Source: Luzula sylvatica
Lineage: Eukaryota > Streptophyta > Magnoliopsida > Poales > Juncaceae
NCBI GenBank assembly: GCA_946800325.1
Contig: OX326959.1
Coordinates: 17,824,862 to 17,888,861, forward strand
Length of the DNA stretch: 64,000 nucleotides
Reading direction: 5' to 3'
Shown: positions 21,312-36,822 of the stretch, in pieces
Layout: every line of letters starts with the position of its first letter
Numbering within the stretch: the first letter of the stretch is position 1
The notes under the pieces: model-generated
The model's input: the letters and a program-made list of their open reading frames with translations, nothing else
The model's database searches: none
Told to the model about the DNA's origin: nothing
Program-made: the position numbers and the translations under genes

Positions 21312-22107
21312 TCAAAAAACGAAGGCTCGTGAAACATTCCCCAACGATGAGTGATCGGCACGGTCTCCCATAGTGAAATCCCTTCTTTGAACAACTCTGT
21401 CTCTAGTCGATGGTCTGTCGCAAATCACAATGAAATGTGCCGGTTGGGTTCGATACACTCCGTATTGTATCGCCTGTCCCCCGCATCTTCGTTTCAAGTG
21501 ATCCGCTATCTGTCCTGCCATCGTTATATTAGGGTTCCCATTTTGCAAGGTGATGTAGGCAGAGCGGAACATAAAGTCGTTTTCCGGCGAGATGGTTGTT
21601 CTCGGAGGAAAGTAAACAGTTCTTTCGAGAGGTCGGTTATTGAGCTCGTATTCGAAGTGTGCCATGGTAGTCTTGCTTTCTTTGTTTGGGTTTGTTGTCG
21701 ATGTTTGAAGATGGCAGTGCCCTGCTTTGTGACCAAACCTCCTGCATTTATAGCACTTGAGTGGTTCTCTGCATTGTGACTTGAGATGATCTGATGCAAA
21801 GTATCGTAGCACAACTTCTTTTTTGCATTCTGACTGCTCAGTGGAATTTGATTTGGCCGCAGTTGCCTTTTAGCCCCTTTCTTTTGCACAATCTCCCATT
21901 TTGCCTATTTTTGTTGATCTTCAGCATTTTCCAACAAATTTGCCTTGAGAGCTTGTGAAAAACTGTCTGCATGCACGAGGTCATCATTTCTTCCTTGGAA
22001 ATCTTGAGCTTTCTGCGATTGTTGATTGGGTTGTTCATTTGTTCCTTTGGAAGTTGAACCGAATGTTGAGCTTTTAATGGCTTCATGACTGCTTTTGCAT
22101 GTCTTGT
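21312..22107 (-). pseudogene. LINE ORF1 fragment with zinc knuckles
   Basis: Two overlapping minus frames together read as an ORF1 RNA-binding protein: a basic stretch, then HLKSQCREPLKCYKCRRFGH and KAGHC, i.e. a CX2CX4HX4C knuckle preceded by the end of another, followed by a region with no known domain. A frameshift lies near the knuckles (about 21780). Such proteins coat LINE RNA. The fragment lies directly downstream of the poly(A) end of LINE-2, suggesting LINE-2 inserted into it. Confidence 0.7.
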
Positions 22108-25100
22108 TATTATTTTTTTGGGTGAAAGGCAAGCGCGATGCGCGCTCGATCCAGTCATTTTTATAAATTTCAAAAAAGAAAAGTACACTATTTACATGGT
22201 TTTTAAGAAATAAAGGTAAATTAAATTTTCGCCTACGAAATTCTCCTATGCCTATTACTATCTCAAACTTTGATTGTTATCTCACTAGGCCTACCCTACT
22301 CGGTTTCCCACCCTAGCAACTAAAATCCCATTTTCTTGCCAAATCTTCTATGTCTTTGAGAACTAGTTCGTGCATTCGACCTTTTTTTTGAAAAATGCGA
22401 TTGTTGCGCTCCTTCCAAATACACCATATTGTTGCTAGCCATTTAGTGTCCCATCGTGCTCTCGTATCCGGAGCTTTGGAGTTGTTCGTTTTCTTCCATA
22501 GAATTAATAGTGTTGTATTTTGCAAAAGGGCATTTGGCTCAATTCGACGCCAAATTTCTTGCGTGAATGAGCAAGTCATGAAAAGGTGTTCGGCCGATTC
22601 CAATGGTGTTGTGCAAAGGGCACATGTCGGGTCGTGTGGCCACCCTATTTTTAGTAAGTTGTCTCCGGTTAGGATCTTATTATTGAGCACTAACCACCCA
22701 AAATTTTTCACTTTGATTGGTGCTTTGATTTTAAGAATTTTGTTAGTCCATTCACATTCTTCCCCCGAATTTTGTGGCTCATTGAGTGGGCGGTTGATTC
22801 TTTTTATTGAGTTGTATAACGGCATTAGTTTTTGTAAGTCCTTTACGAAATGAGAGGCTATGTTAACGGCAATTGAGCTTAGTCCCTCGGAGTTGTGGAT
22901 GTTATAAAGTGAACGCATGGTGCTTGACCATTGCGAATCTCGATCATAGTCTAATTTGAATAACCACTTCATTAATAAAGCTTTATTTTGTCTTTCCATG
23001 TCTAAAACGCCTAGACCTCCATTTTGTTTTGGTAGGCATATCTTTTGCCAATTCATTAGGCAATGCCCTCCTACCACCTTATCCTCTCCTTTCCAAAAAA
23101 AGGCGCTAAGTAATTTGTTTAACTCGACAATGATACCTTTCGGTATAATCATCGTTTGCATGAAAAAAATAGGAATTGTACTCAAAACCGATTTGAGTAG
23201 TGTGTATCGACCGCCGAGTGTGAGGAATCTATTTTTCCAATTTTTTATTTTGCCTCGTATTTTGTCAATAAGTGGTTGATACGTAATCTTTTGTGATTTT
23301 TTGTAAGTTAGTGGGAGGCCGAGGTACTTAATTGGTAGCGATTTTTTCGCGCAATGGACTAATGCTTGGATGTGACCATGCGCCTCCTCCGGTATGGCTA
23401 TGGGTACAAAACCGCTCTTGTCCCTATTTATCTCCAAACCCGAAATTTGAGAGAATAACGTGATGGTGTGCATAACGATTTGGATATTGTTAGGGTGTGC
23501 TTCTACGAAGAAGAGGGTGTCGTCGGCATATTGTAATGTGGTGGGTGCAAATATGATTGGCCTAGTAAGTAGTGGCGCCACCTTTTTCATCATTTGTTGT
23601 AAGGCGTCTACCACTATTGTAAAGAGAAGGGGAGATAAAGGGTCGCCTTGACGGAGTCCTTTTTGATGTTTGAAATATGGGCCTCGGTATCCGTTTGTGA
23701 TGATTGATGAGCTTGAGGATTGTAATATGGTTTTCACCCACGTAATCCATCTCGAAGGGAAACCCCTCGCCTTCATGATCTCCTTCAAAAAATTTCACGA
23801 TACCATATCGAAAGCTTTTTTAAAATCTATTTTTAACATTATCGTAGGAATTTTCGCTTTGTGATAAACGTTAAGGATTTCTCTTGAGGATAAATAGAGT
23901 TCGTGAATTGTTCTTCCCTTAATGAAAGCCGTTTGACATTTATGAATAAGGAGTGGCATGTGAGGTTGTAGTCTAGTCGCTAGGATTTTTGTTATTAGTT
24001 TGATAGGCGTGGAAATAATACTTATAGGTCTATAATCTAATAACGAGTCCGGAGCTTCCTTCTTAGGTAGGAGTATTATCGAAGCTTTGTTAATTTTTTC
24101 TAGGGCTACCTCGTTATTATGAAAATGTGTTAATAAATTAATTAGATCATTTCGGATAATCAACCAAAATTGTTGGAAGAATTCGCTAGGGAACCCATCG
24201 GGTCCACAACATTTACTTTTCTTCAGTGAGTCCAACGAAGATTTTATTTCCGCCTCCAGGAAGGGTGCCATTAGTAAATCAAGGTTAATGGATATATTAT
24301 TTTCCTCCGAGTACAAGTGTTCGGCCATTATAGTGGAGCTCTGGATTGAGGGGGACCCAATTGACTCCTTAAAAAATTGGGTGAATATTTGATTAATTTC
24401 TACTTCATTTGTTACCTCTCTATCCTCGTGGATTAATTTAGATATAAAATTTTGTTGTCGCCTACTTGACGCATAAGCATGGAAGTAGGCGGTGTTATTG
24501 TCTCCGAGTTTTAGCCAAGTAATTGATGTGCGTTGTTGCCACTTGACTTCTCTTTGAGTGATGAGATCATGTAATTTTTGTCTAATTTTTAATCTAAGCT
24601 CAAATTCATTGGTGTTTAATAATCTTGTTTCTTCCGCGGTATCTATGGTTTGTAAAATCCCTTTACAAGTTTGAATTTCTACCTCAAGATTTTTGAACCT
24701 ATTCTTTGCCCATTCGGTTAACTCTTTTTTTGTGCTATTTAGCTTTTCTATGAATACGTTTATCGAGTTCATATTATAATTAGCGTTGTTAGTGCGGTTA
24801 ATGATTTGAGCCGCATTCCATCCTTTTGTAACCACCTCTGTAATGTCTTGATCTTTTAGCCAAAATTTTTCAAATTGAAAATGACGTGGTTTTCGTTGTG
24901 TTGATTTAATTGATAATTTAAGCGGCACATGGTCCGATGTGGTGCTCGGGAGGTCGTCGAGTTGTAATAAATTGTGATTTAGTATGAACCAAGGTGATAC
25001 TAACGCTCTATCAATTTTAGATAAAGTGGGAATTGCCCTTCTACTTGACCATGTGTAAAGTCTATTCTGCATCTCGACTTCTAGAAGTTCGTTGGATTCA

Positions 25101-25850
25101 ATGAAATTGTTAAAAGCCTGCATGGATGATGTAGTGTGTCCACTACCTGTTGTGTCTCTGAGTTCCCTTATGAGATTAAAATCGCCCACTATGATTGTGG
25201 GTAGATTAATTAACATCATTGTATGGAGCTCTTGTAAATAATTTTCTTTTTCGGATTCGCTTTCGGATGGTCCATATGTGTTACAAATTCTAAATTTTTG
25301 TTCGTTGCCTCTTTGGAAGGTACATGTAAGAGCATATCTACCCTCGACATGCTCCACTAAAGTTAACTTATTGGACCAAGCGGTCATTATGCCTCCTTTT
25401 GACCCATTAGCATTAAGAAAGCGACCATTTCGAAATTTGGAAGTGCAAACTAATCGAATATTAAATAAATTTGGTGACGACCATTTCGTCTCTTGTAAGC
25501 ATATCACATCACAAAACGACTCTCGCACTTGTTCCTTGATAAGATTACATTTGTCTAGATTTCCCAATCCTTTCACATTCCAGCATAGAATAAATAGGTT
25601 TTTAAACGACATTAAGATACTTAGATTCTTACAACAAAATAACTCCCTAACAATACCCAAAAAATTGGAGTTCGAACTTCAACAAGAGTTCCCTAATAAA
25701 TCATCCGAGACCTCAATTATTGCCTTCAAGCGTCTCATTATTGACACCATTAATGCATGCGAAGCTTGCTTGCGGCTGTTGATCTTCTTGCTGAATGCTA
25801 ACCCTAGATATTTTGGTTTGTGTTGCCCTAGAATCGCCTTGGGGCTTTCT
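22108..25850 (-). mobile_element. LINE-2, nearly complete non-LTR retrotransposon
   Basis: Spans ORF2, a 3' region and a tail. On minus the 3' end is GAGCGCGCATCGCGCTTGCC (a GC hairpin, complement at 22130-22150), then TTTCACCC and an A-rich tail AAAAAAATAATAA. The 5' end near 25850 abuts the CML fragment; no ORF1 of its own was recognised, so it is probably 5'-truncated. Confidence 0.85.
22313..25660 (-). pseudogene. LINE-2 ORF2: endonuclease, reverse transcriptase, zf-RVT; one in-frame stop
   Basis: Reading from 25660: the AP-endonuclease fold (ILCWNVKGLG, ICLQETKW, IVGDFNLIREL, TTSDHVPLKL), a linker with WLKLGDNNTAYFHA, then reverse transcriptase (KCCGPDGFPSEFF, DYRPISIISTPIK, QTAFIKGRTIHE, KIDFKKAFDMVS, KGLRQGDPLSPLLF, and catalytic LQYADDTLFF), and a C-terminal zinc-binding region (CALCTTPLESAEHLFMTC). 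It is one frame of about 1115 codons broken once, at 23795-23797, by TGA where the family has Trp right after KAFDMVS. Otherwise no frameshift was seen. The protein would carry out target-primed reverse transcription. The very light damage implies a young insertion. Confidence 0.93.
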
Positions 25851-25860
25851 CTAGAAGGGT

Positions 25861-26472
25861 TCCATCAGTTCTTGACCGTGAACATCCCACGAGTACCCCT
25901 AATTTATTTTTCAAAAGTTCCCAAACTATCCTTTTGTTATATACAAAATATTTCATACATTTTGTAGGGATACCAATTAATTCTTTTCTATTTGTAGTGG
26001 TATTCACGATATCTTTGATAAAATATTTCAAACGAAATTACCAATTTGGATATTTTGTAAGTTTTGAGAAAGTAAAAAGATGATATTTTTATATTTTGAA
26101 AAGGTAAATATGATATTTTCGGTTTTTAGAAGTGTAAATAATAAATATGCAAATGCCCCTAATAAATAATATACAAATTTGTGGGTTAATTACCTTAACT
26201 GTGAGGCAACACCTGAATCAAAATTATAAAACAAACAAACAAAAGAAAGAAAAAACAAAATATTAGTATTTTATAGCAAAAAGATTATATAAGGGAAATT
26301 TTGTAAAAACATACTTGATGAAATTGTCATATTCGATGGCTCTTTTGCCTCCAGATTTATCGAATTTGGAAACGAGTAAATCAAGTACACCTGGCAAAAT
26401 AGAATATCCGAGGCTCATAAGAGCGTCTTTCAGCTCTGATTGGTCAATTTTCCCGCTCCCGTCGCGGTCAAA
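25861..26472 (-). pseudogene. CML49/50 fragment in copy A: part of exon 4, intron, micro-exon
   Basis: Homologous to 49845-50415. Exon 4 remains from about 26472 to 26305 with the loop [12 protein letters not shown], but lacks its first codons, has lost the Asn codon of GGKNRAIEY, and has Glu to Lys at its last codon. The 19-nt micro-exon is intact at 26194-26212 with both splice sites. Exons 1-3 and 6 are absent: 26473 onward is unrelated, and LINE-2 replaces the other side. Cannot be functional. Confidence 0.9.
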
Positions 26473-27361
26473 CATACTATTCAAATTAGCAAAATATACT
26501 GATGAATCCAATATGTTAACATAGTTAAAATTAAGAATAAAATAATACATTTTTAAAAGTATATTTTAATAAATACAAAAATATATTTTGCTAATTTCAA
26601 TAGTATATTTTGATCTTTGGTTTTTTTTTAGATTCTTTTTATGGATTCTTGTTAGCATATATATATATATACTATCATAGTTATTTTTTATACACAATTT
26701 ATAATAAATTTTAATTATTGACAATGCTTTTCTTAATGTATTAATAAAAATATTCAATATTAGTTTCTATTATGTTTAATTAATTTGAATAAAAATAATT
26801 ATATATAATATTGTATGCAATATTATTATATATTAAATAAAGTATAAATATTAATTATATAACTATTTTAAATAAAGTATATGATTAATTAAATAACGTA
26901 GGATTATATTTAAATAATTATATTATTATATATAATATAAATATATTTACCTTTATTTACCTTTATTTAGTATATTCATATAATTAGTGAGAGATGAATG
27001 ACAATTATGTTTTTCTTGATTTTTTGAGAGATATCAATTGGAGGATAATAAATGAGAGAGAGTGTCCAAGACAATCACAATGGATTCCAATATCTCCATC
27101 TTTCTTTTGACTCCAACACTAAAAAATTGATTTGTCCATCATTTAACTTTCCTGTCTCGTGTAATCTCTCTTATTCTCACTTATCAAACATGGCATAGCA
27201 CAATGTCTCACTGTTTCTAGATCATGGCTGTTCAAAGCTTTATGCAATGTGATATCAAGGTGATTTTTCATATATACTCTTTCAAAACTCAAAAATATCA
27301 AATTTATCCTTGTAAAAAATTTGAACCATCTTGATTTTTGGTATTTTAGGATTTGAAAGGA
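26473..27361. other. AT-rich spacer
   Basis: Very AT-rich with short TATA runs (26660-26680, 26800-26950). No gene or clear element was seen. Confidence 0.6.
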
Positions 27362-27369
27362 AGGCTTGG

Positions 27370-27968
27370 TAGGGGTGTCAACGGTTCGGATCCGGTTCGG
27401 ATAGTGGTCATACCAGATCCATATTCATATTGTCGGATCCGGATACGGTTCGGATAATAAACGGATACGGATACGGTTCGGATATTGTCGGATACGGATA
27501 CGGATATGGTTCTGTTTCGGATATTAAAACGGATATTATGTTATCATAACGTAACTTACTTTTTAGATATAAATATATATAATTTATGACATGAACGATA
27601 AATATGATTATATTTAAACATAATTTTACGATTGTGAGTTAAATCATTTACAAATCATTAATTTGTATATGATTTTTCAACTAATATCAAATATAATACA
27701 TAAAAATAATATATAATATGAGTATCCGGATCCGATTTCGGATACTCGAATCTAGTTTCGAGTATCCGGATCCTAAAAATACCCGGATCCGGAACACGGA
27801 TCCGGTTCCCGCACCAAAACCGAATATCGAATCCGGTTCCGGATCTTAAAATTAGCAACCAGATCCATTCCGGATCCACTCGGATCCGGATATTTTTTTC
27901 GAATCCGGATATTTTTTCGGATACGGTTCGGGTCGGTTCGGGCAATATCCACACCATTGACATCCCTA
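27370..27968. mobile_element. hAT MITE with 8-bp target duplication
   Basis: A 599-bp element flanked by AGGCTTGG at 27362-27369 and 27969-27976. Ends are TAGGGGTGTCAACGGTTCGG and, on the complement of the right end, TAGGGATGTCAATGGTGTGG. Long subterminal arms are packed with GGATCCGG and GGATACGG on the left and CGGATCCG or GGATCCGGATA on the right. The 8-bp duplication and TAGGG ends fit hAT. No transposase. Confidence 0.92.
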
Positions 27969-27976
27969 AGGCTTGG

Positions 27977-28435
27977 ACATATCAAAAGAAGTAACTTTGT
28001 ACAAATTAATGTAATTATTTAAAATAATCATTTGTACTATTGTAATTAGTTAATATGTTTTTTTCTTTTTGTTTGTAAGAGGCACTGATCTTGACTCTTG
28101 AGGGCTTCGTCATAGCCGTTTCTGGATACTTGCTATTTAGAACTTATGCAAGGTTTGATTGTGTAAAATATAATGTTCCATAAAATAACTTTTTTTTGTG
28201 TTATTTGGTAATGATAACATATAACATATATATTATTGTAAGTTGTTTAACTTTATTTTTGTTGTTTTTGATAAATAGACCTGAAATAAAAAAATTGATG
28301 AGGTCTGTAACAACCTCTTTCTACTGAACTCGAGGTAACGAAGTCTATATTGCCTCATTGTGTAACCAAAAGTCTTTATTTGAACAAGTTTTTGTGATGC
28401 ATGCACATGTATTATTATTTGAGAAATTCTACTAT
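27977..28435. other. AT-rich spacer
   Basis: No coding signal seen. Text around 28280-28370 (GAGGTCTGTAACAACCTC) has a short palindrome but no recognised element. Confidence 0.5.
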
Positions 28436-28710
28436 GTCCACCTCCATTTTTCCGAAGGTTTCATGATGCCATCATCATGACATCATGAAATCATTTTGGA
28501 AGAAATAAATCTCCAATTTGCACCGAACGATTCTTTCAATTAATAATGACTCTAATTAATTTATAACTAATCATTTTCTAATTAAACTAATCAATGGTGT
28601 AATGAATTAAATTTCAATTAAAATTATTAAATTTTTGATACAAAATTAATTGGAGAGAAGTTGAAGTACAAAATGAGGACACTTTTCACCCAATTTTAAT
28701 TAATGATTGT
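28436..28710. mobile_element. MITE-like segment, reverse copy of 2965-3215
   Basis: Shares AATTAATTATAAATTAATTAGAG-type core and the TGATGTCATGATG palindrome with 2965-3215 in opposite orientation. Ends (CTACTATGTCCACCTCC and complement of AATGAGGACACTTTTCACC) are loosely inverted. No clear target duplication. Confidence 0.5.
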
Positions 28711-29089
28711 ATATATCATAATTTTTCTTATTATTTGGAGGACTGACAAGGTCACCACAAAAATTAGGTTTTCTTGTTCTAAGAAACTCACATATAACTT
28801 GTTCTAAGAACGTGAGTTGTCACGAAACATTCATCTTGTATGAACATAAACAGCATTACTTGCCGAAATTGTAAAATTTACACAATTTCTCATTATTAAA
28901 TCAAGCATTATTGTTGTTATTTATAAGCATTAAGGTGAAAACTCTGAAGCAGTTCTCGCATAGGTTAGAAGACACAAATAAATGCAAAGGAAGTTATTGC
29001 GAAATACTTCATATATAGTACATATTAATCTTTATTTCTCACATCAGCAATAAGATCACAAATTTTACTTGATAATAAATTAAAAAAAA
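28711..29089. other. AT-rich spacer
   Basis: Nothing recognised. GTTCTAAGAAACTCACATATAACTTG includes a short local duplication of TTGTTCTAAGAA at 28775-28810. Confidence 0.5.
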
Positions 29090-29200
29090 TTTATATGTCT
29101 TCCATCCATTGATGTACCGAACCACAACCTCTCACAACATATATTTTTTTATGTCTCAAATTCAACCAACTATACTATAAGCCCCTTAGCAAGATTACAA
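29090..29200 (-). mobile_element. Decayed tRNA-derived SINE
   Basis: On minus it matches the SINEs at 4015 and 36674: TTGTGAGAGGTTGTGGTTCG, with the complement TCCATCCATTGATG at the tail side and ATAGTATAGTTGGTTG in the box A region. Ends not resolved. Confidence 0.55.
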
Positions 29201-30865
29201 ATTTAACACTCACTTTTACAAATTTTGCCAGCCTCACCTTTTAACATTCGCAAGCAGGAAATATGATTAGGCACTGACAAACTGTTTGAGTGAGCAGCAA
29301 ATGTGATTAGGCGACAAACTGTTGGAGTATTAAGTTTTTTTTTACTATTGTTCCTTTAAGCCAGAAGAGTGATAATTGAAACTTATATTTATCAAGAACA
29401 ACATCAAATAAACAAAGATTTATAGCACGTCTCGCATAAAATACAAATCAAGTGAACATAAGGCAAATAGGTGCATAATATTCCATGCATATTATACATA
29501 ATATTTATTTTATATATCAGCAATAAAACCACAATTTGATCATTTTTTAACGACAAAATTTCTGAGCCTGGGAGTTTAATATCAGAAAATGTTTGTTTAA
29601 CCAGGAGCACTCCGCGCATCATCTTAAACAACCACCAAGTTAATACAACTTTAAATATAAAACTAAAGGGTAACGTTATTGCAAGAGCTGATGTGACAGA
29701 ACAAAGAGCAATTTTATAAAGAATCAAACTAATGATCATTTTACCTTCATTCATGATAATTGTTATTTATTGTTTTGTACGAACATATAAATAAATAAAT
29801 TTACTCTCATTTGCTCTCTTGACAGTGAATATTATAACACAAAATAAAACAAAATGTACTCTTCGATCTTCAAAATTGAAAAAAAATATATTCGATCTGC
29901 GCATTTGAAAACAAAAATTGCTAGCGAAGAATACCCAATTTAAAATCTGAAAAATTATTATTTCAAATATATTTATTCAATAAAAATTGTGTACGTTATT
30001 TTTAAAGATTATGATTGTTACGAATGAAGAGATTGTGATTTTATGACATGTAATAATGTTAATAATAAGAACATTAAATAAGAATCATTATGAATTAGGA
30101 TAAAATTGTTATTTCCACAACAAAAATTAATTTGTTCTTTATTAATTCATGTTATCTCTTGCAATAGCAACATCCTAAATAAACATATCGAGTGCTCATC
30201 CAAGATAGTGTTCAGTTGCTACAACAGAAGCAAAACAACGGTACTTCCGCAAAATTCCTCTTCGTCGGCTAAAAGCTCAGACGCACACAACACATGCACC
30301 CAGAGCACGAAAGATTGAAACAAAACCCAGCAACAAAGCTATGTGGATATCACACAGCCGAAATAACCTCAATATGAGATCCAACAACCAACAACCAATC
30401 TTTCTATTCATATTAAAATCACCTAAGAAAAATCAATCCACTTGCAAAATCAAACATATGTTCTTGCGGTTCAACATAACCCAATACCGCAATCACTTAT
30501 TGTGTTCCCATGAGTCAAGAAGAGGGAAAAAAATAAAGAACAAAATCACGGTCTTTCAATGAGCCAAGAAGGGAAAGAAGAAGAAAGAAAACAAAAAATG
30601 AGAAAGTAAAAAGCACAATCAGATGAGAAATAGCAAAATCAAAGCAAAAAAATAAATAAGGAGACAAATCATGAACAACACTACCATAATCCTAACAGAT
30701 TTAACAAAATCATAATCCATTCGTGGATTAAGTTCGAGTTTCATTGTTATTATCAATAAAAAATATGAAAATATAAAATTAAGGGTACCGACGGTCCCGT
30801 TGGATTAGGAGACAAATCATGAACAACAGAACCATAATTCTAACGGATTTAACAAATCATGAACA
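29201..30865. other. AT-rich intergenic region, no gene recognised
   Basis: GTGATTAGGC repeats at 29265 and 29302. 30230-30660 is A-rich and somewhat less AT-biased, with short open frames at 30106 and 30341 that resemble no family. A SINE-like GGATTAAGTTCGAGTTTC occurs at 30725. Confidence 0.5.
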
Positions 30866-30869
30866 ACAG

Positions 30870-31005
30870 TACCAACTGTCTCATGGCCTAGTGATAACGT
30901 GCTTAGCATAAGATATCATAGATCATGGGTTCGAGTTTAGTTGGTATTATCAATAAAAATATGAAATCAAATATATCCACGATTCGTGGATTAGATTCTT
31001 TAAAA
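30870..31005 (+). mobile_element. SINE-like tRNA-derived repeat
   Basis: TGTCTCATGGCCTAGTGATAA (box A-like) and CATGGGTTCGAGTTTAGTTG (box B-like) with an A/T-rich tail. It is a different subfamily from 4015. A second tail-like copy precedes it at 30720-30780. Confidence 0.5.
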
Positions 31006-31431
31006 AAAAAACCATAACCCATTCAAACATCTGTATGAATATTAAAATTAATATCTTATTTAAAATAATATGTATATGTGTAATATGGGACTGTTAAGTA
31101 TTATTTGGCAAAACTCTGTTTTTAACATTACTAATAGGTTGATCATTTTGCAAATAGGACCCTATAATATATTTATTTCAATTATTCATAAAAATGAAAC
31201 TACGATTATACCCTTTAAAAAAATTTGACACATAAGAACTCGGTTTTGATCGTTCGAAAGTTATATATTTAATATGAGTCTTATATTCTCAAATTTTAGG
31301 AATATTATTTTACTAATATCAAAATTCTATTTTTGATATTTATTACAATATCATCTGGACAGATATTTTGTGACTCTTTAAAAATTGTTTTTGTTATAAT
31401 GAGTCACTTAAAATAAAATCTTACAACTCAT

Positions 31432-31486
<55 letters not shown>

Positions 31487-31496
31487 AATAGCTCAT

Positions 31497-31529
<33 letters not shown>

Positions 31530-31925
31530 GAATGGTTAAGATACTCAATTAAGTATTATGAGTTTGGTACTTAGGAATATTTGACCATTGAATTTGTTTT
31601 GAGATTTGTGCTTTTAATAATTTTGAGAATTGACATATCGCCATATCCGTATCCTATCGGATATTAAACTCATATCCGTATCTGTGCAACATAGATTCTA
31701 TCACGTCTCCTCATTTCTCCATCACATTCTCTATATATTCAATTAACACAGTCATTAAAAAAAAAAGAATATCCCATTAACAATAAATTGATATTGATTA
31801 AAAATTGTAAATGCATACGTATTTTAATTATATATTAATTAATTATTAATGAAGTATCGTTTTGTTAATTATTTGAGTAATTAATCATTAATATATGATA
31901 TAGAGGATCTAGCCGTGAGGAAATG
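31006..31925. other. AT-rich spacer with GT/AT microsatellites
   Basis: Microsatellites GTGTGT(AT)n lie at 31432-31482 and 31497-31529, and the sequence around them (GCTCATTGTGTGTGT) is itself duplicated. A short GATACGG-family remnant is at 31637-31700 (GCCATATCCGTATCC, TGTGCAACATAGATTC). Confidence 0.6.
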
Positions 31926-31929
31926 AGGG

Positions 31930-32400
31930 GAAACAATACATAACCTTTATTTTGTATATCCCTACAAAATATCCTTTTGCAGGTGCATACAAAATATTTC
32001 TTACATTCTATTGGGGGTATCGATGATATTTTTTTTATCTATAGTAGTATTCGTGATATTTTTTCATAAAATTTAACAATAAATTAATAATTTTCATATT
32101 GTGATATTCTGTAAGTAAAGAGTAACTAAATAATATTATATAGATATTTTGAAAGATAACTTGGATTTTTTTTTATTAATGCGTAAATACATAAATCCTC
32201 CTAAAAAATAATATATAAGTTCGTGGATTTATTGCCTTAACTGCGAGGCAACACCTGAATCAAAAATCATGAAGGAAAACACAAACAAGAAAGAAAGAAA
32301 AGATATTAGTATTTAGTAGCGAAAAAGTATATAAATTCAATGACAGTAAATTTTTTATAAACATACACGATGAAATTGTCATAATCTTACAATTTTATTT
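31930..32400 (-). pseudogene. Third CML49/50 fragment, just downstream of HCT
   Basis: Homologous to about 49880-50275. The micro-exon is at 32236-32254 with one substitution, and its donor has changed from GT to GC. The edge of exon 4 survives as CGATGAAATTGTCATAATC at about 32368. Nothing else of the gene remains. More diverged than the fragment at 25861, so it is probably from an older duplication. Confidence 0.8.
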
Positions 32401-32513
32401 TAAAAAGAAACACAGTAAAATCCATATCCAAACAGATAAACTAAAATCTTCTCGGAAAATTTACCACATAACACCACCATTATAATTTCGATCACCATTC
32501 TCTACTTTGCACA

Positions 32514-36470
<3,957 letters not shown>

Positions 36471-36673
36471 GAGGAGAGTTCGTCTTCATTGCGAGGACTG
36501 AGGACTCGTAATGACTAATGAGCTAGTGGCGGATAGTAAGTGCATCCGTTAACTATTGCATTATTAGCAATTATAAATTGGGGTTATATATTCAGCTCCA
36601 CAAACTTCAAAAAAATGTCTTGATGAGATGACAAAAGTAAGTTAAATAGATTGATTAGTAGTATTAATTAACT

Positions 36674-36807
36674 TTTTTTGATGAAAAAACGAGTAAATGG
36701 AGAAGGTTCGGTGGTCCTCCATTCATTGGTGCCAATAGGACTCGAACCCACAACCCCTCACAACATATGATTTATTGTGTCTCACACCCAACCACTAGGC
36801 CACAAGC
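36674..36807 (-). mobile_element. tRNA-derived SINE with 15-bp target duplication
   Basis: Flanked by TAGTATTAATTAACT at 36659-36673 and 36808-36822. On minus: TGGCCTAGTGGTTGGGTG (box A), GGGTTCGAGTCC (box B), ACCAATGAATGGAGGACC, and a tail CTCGTTTTTTCATC. Better preserved than the 4015 copy. It sits inside a roughly 440-bp block absent from copy A. Confidence 0.9.
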
Positions 36808-36822
36808 CCATTGGCTAGTATT

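Noticed and set aside
22130..22150. GCGCGATGCGCGC hairpin as a Helitron 3' end
   Set aside because: No CTAG follows, and on minus it sits just before the A-rich tail of LINE-2, so it is the LINE 3' hairpin.
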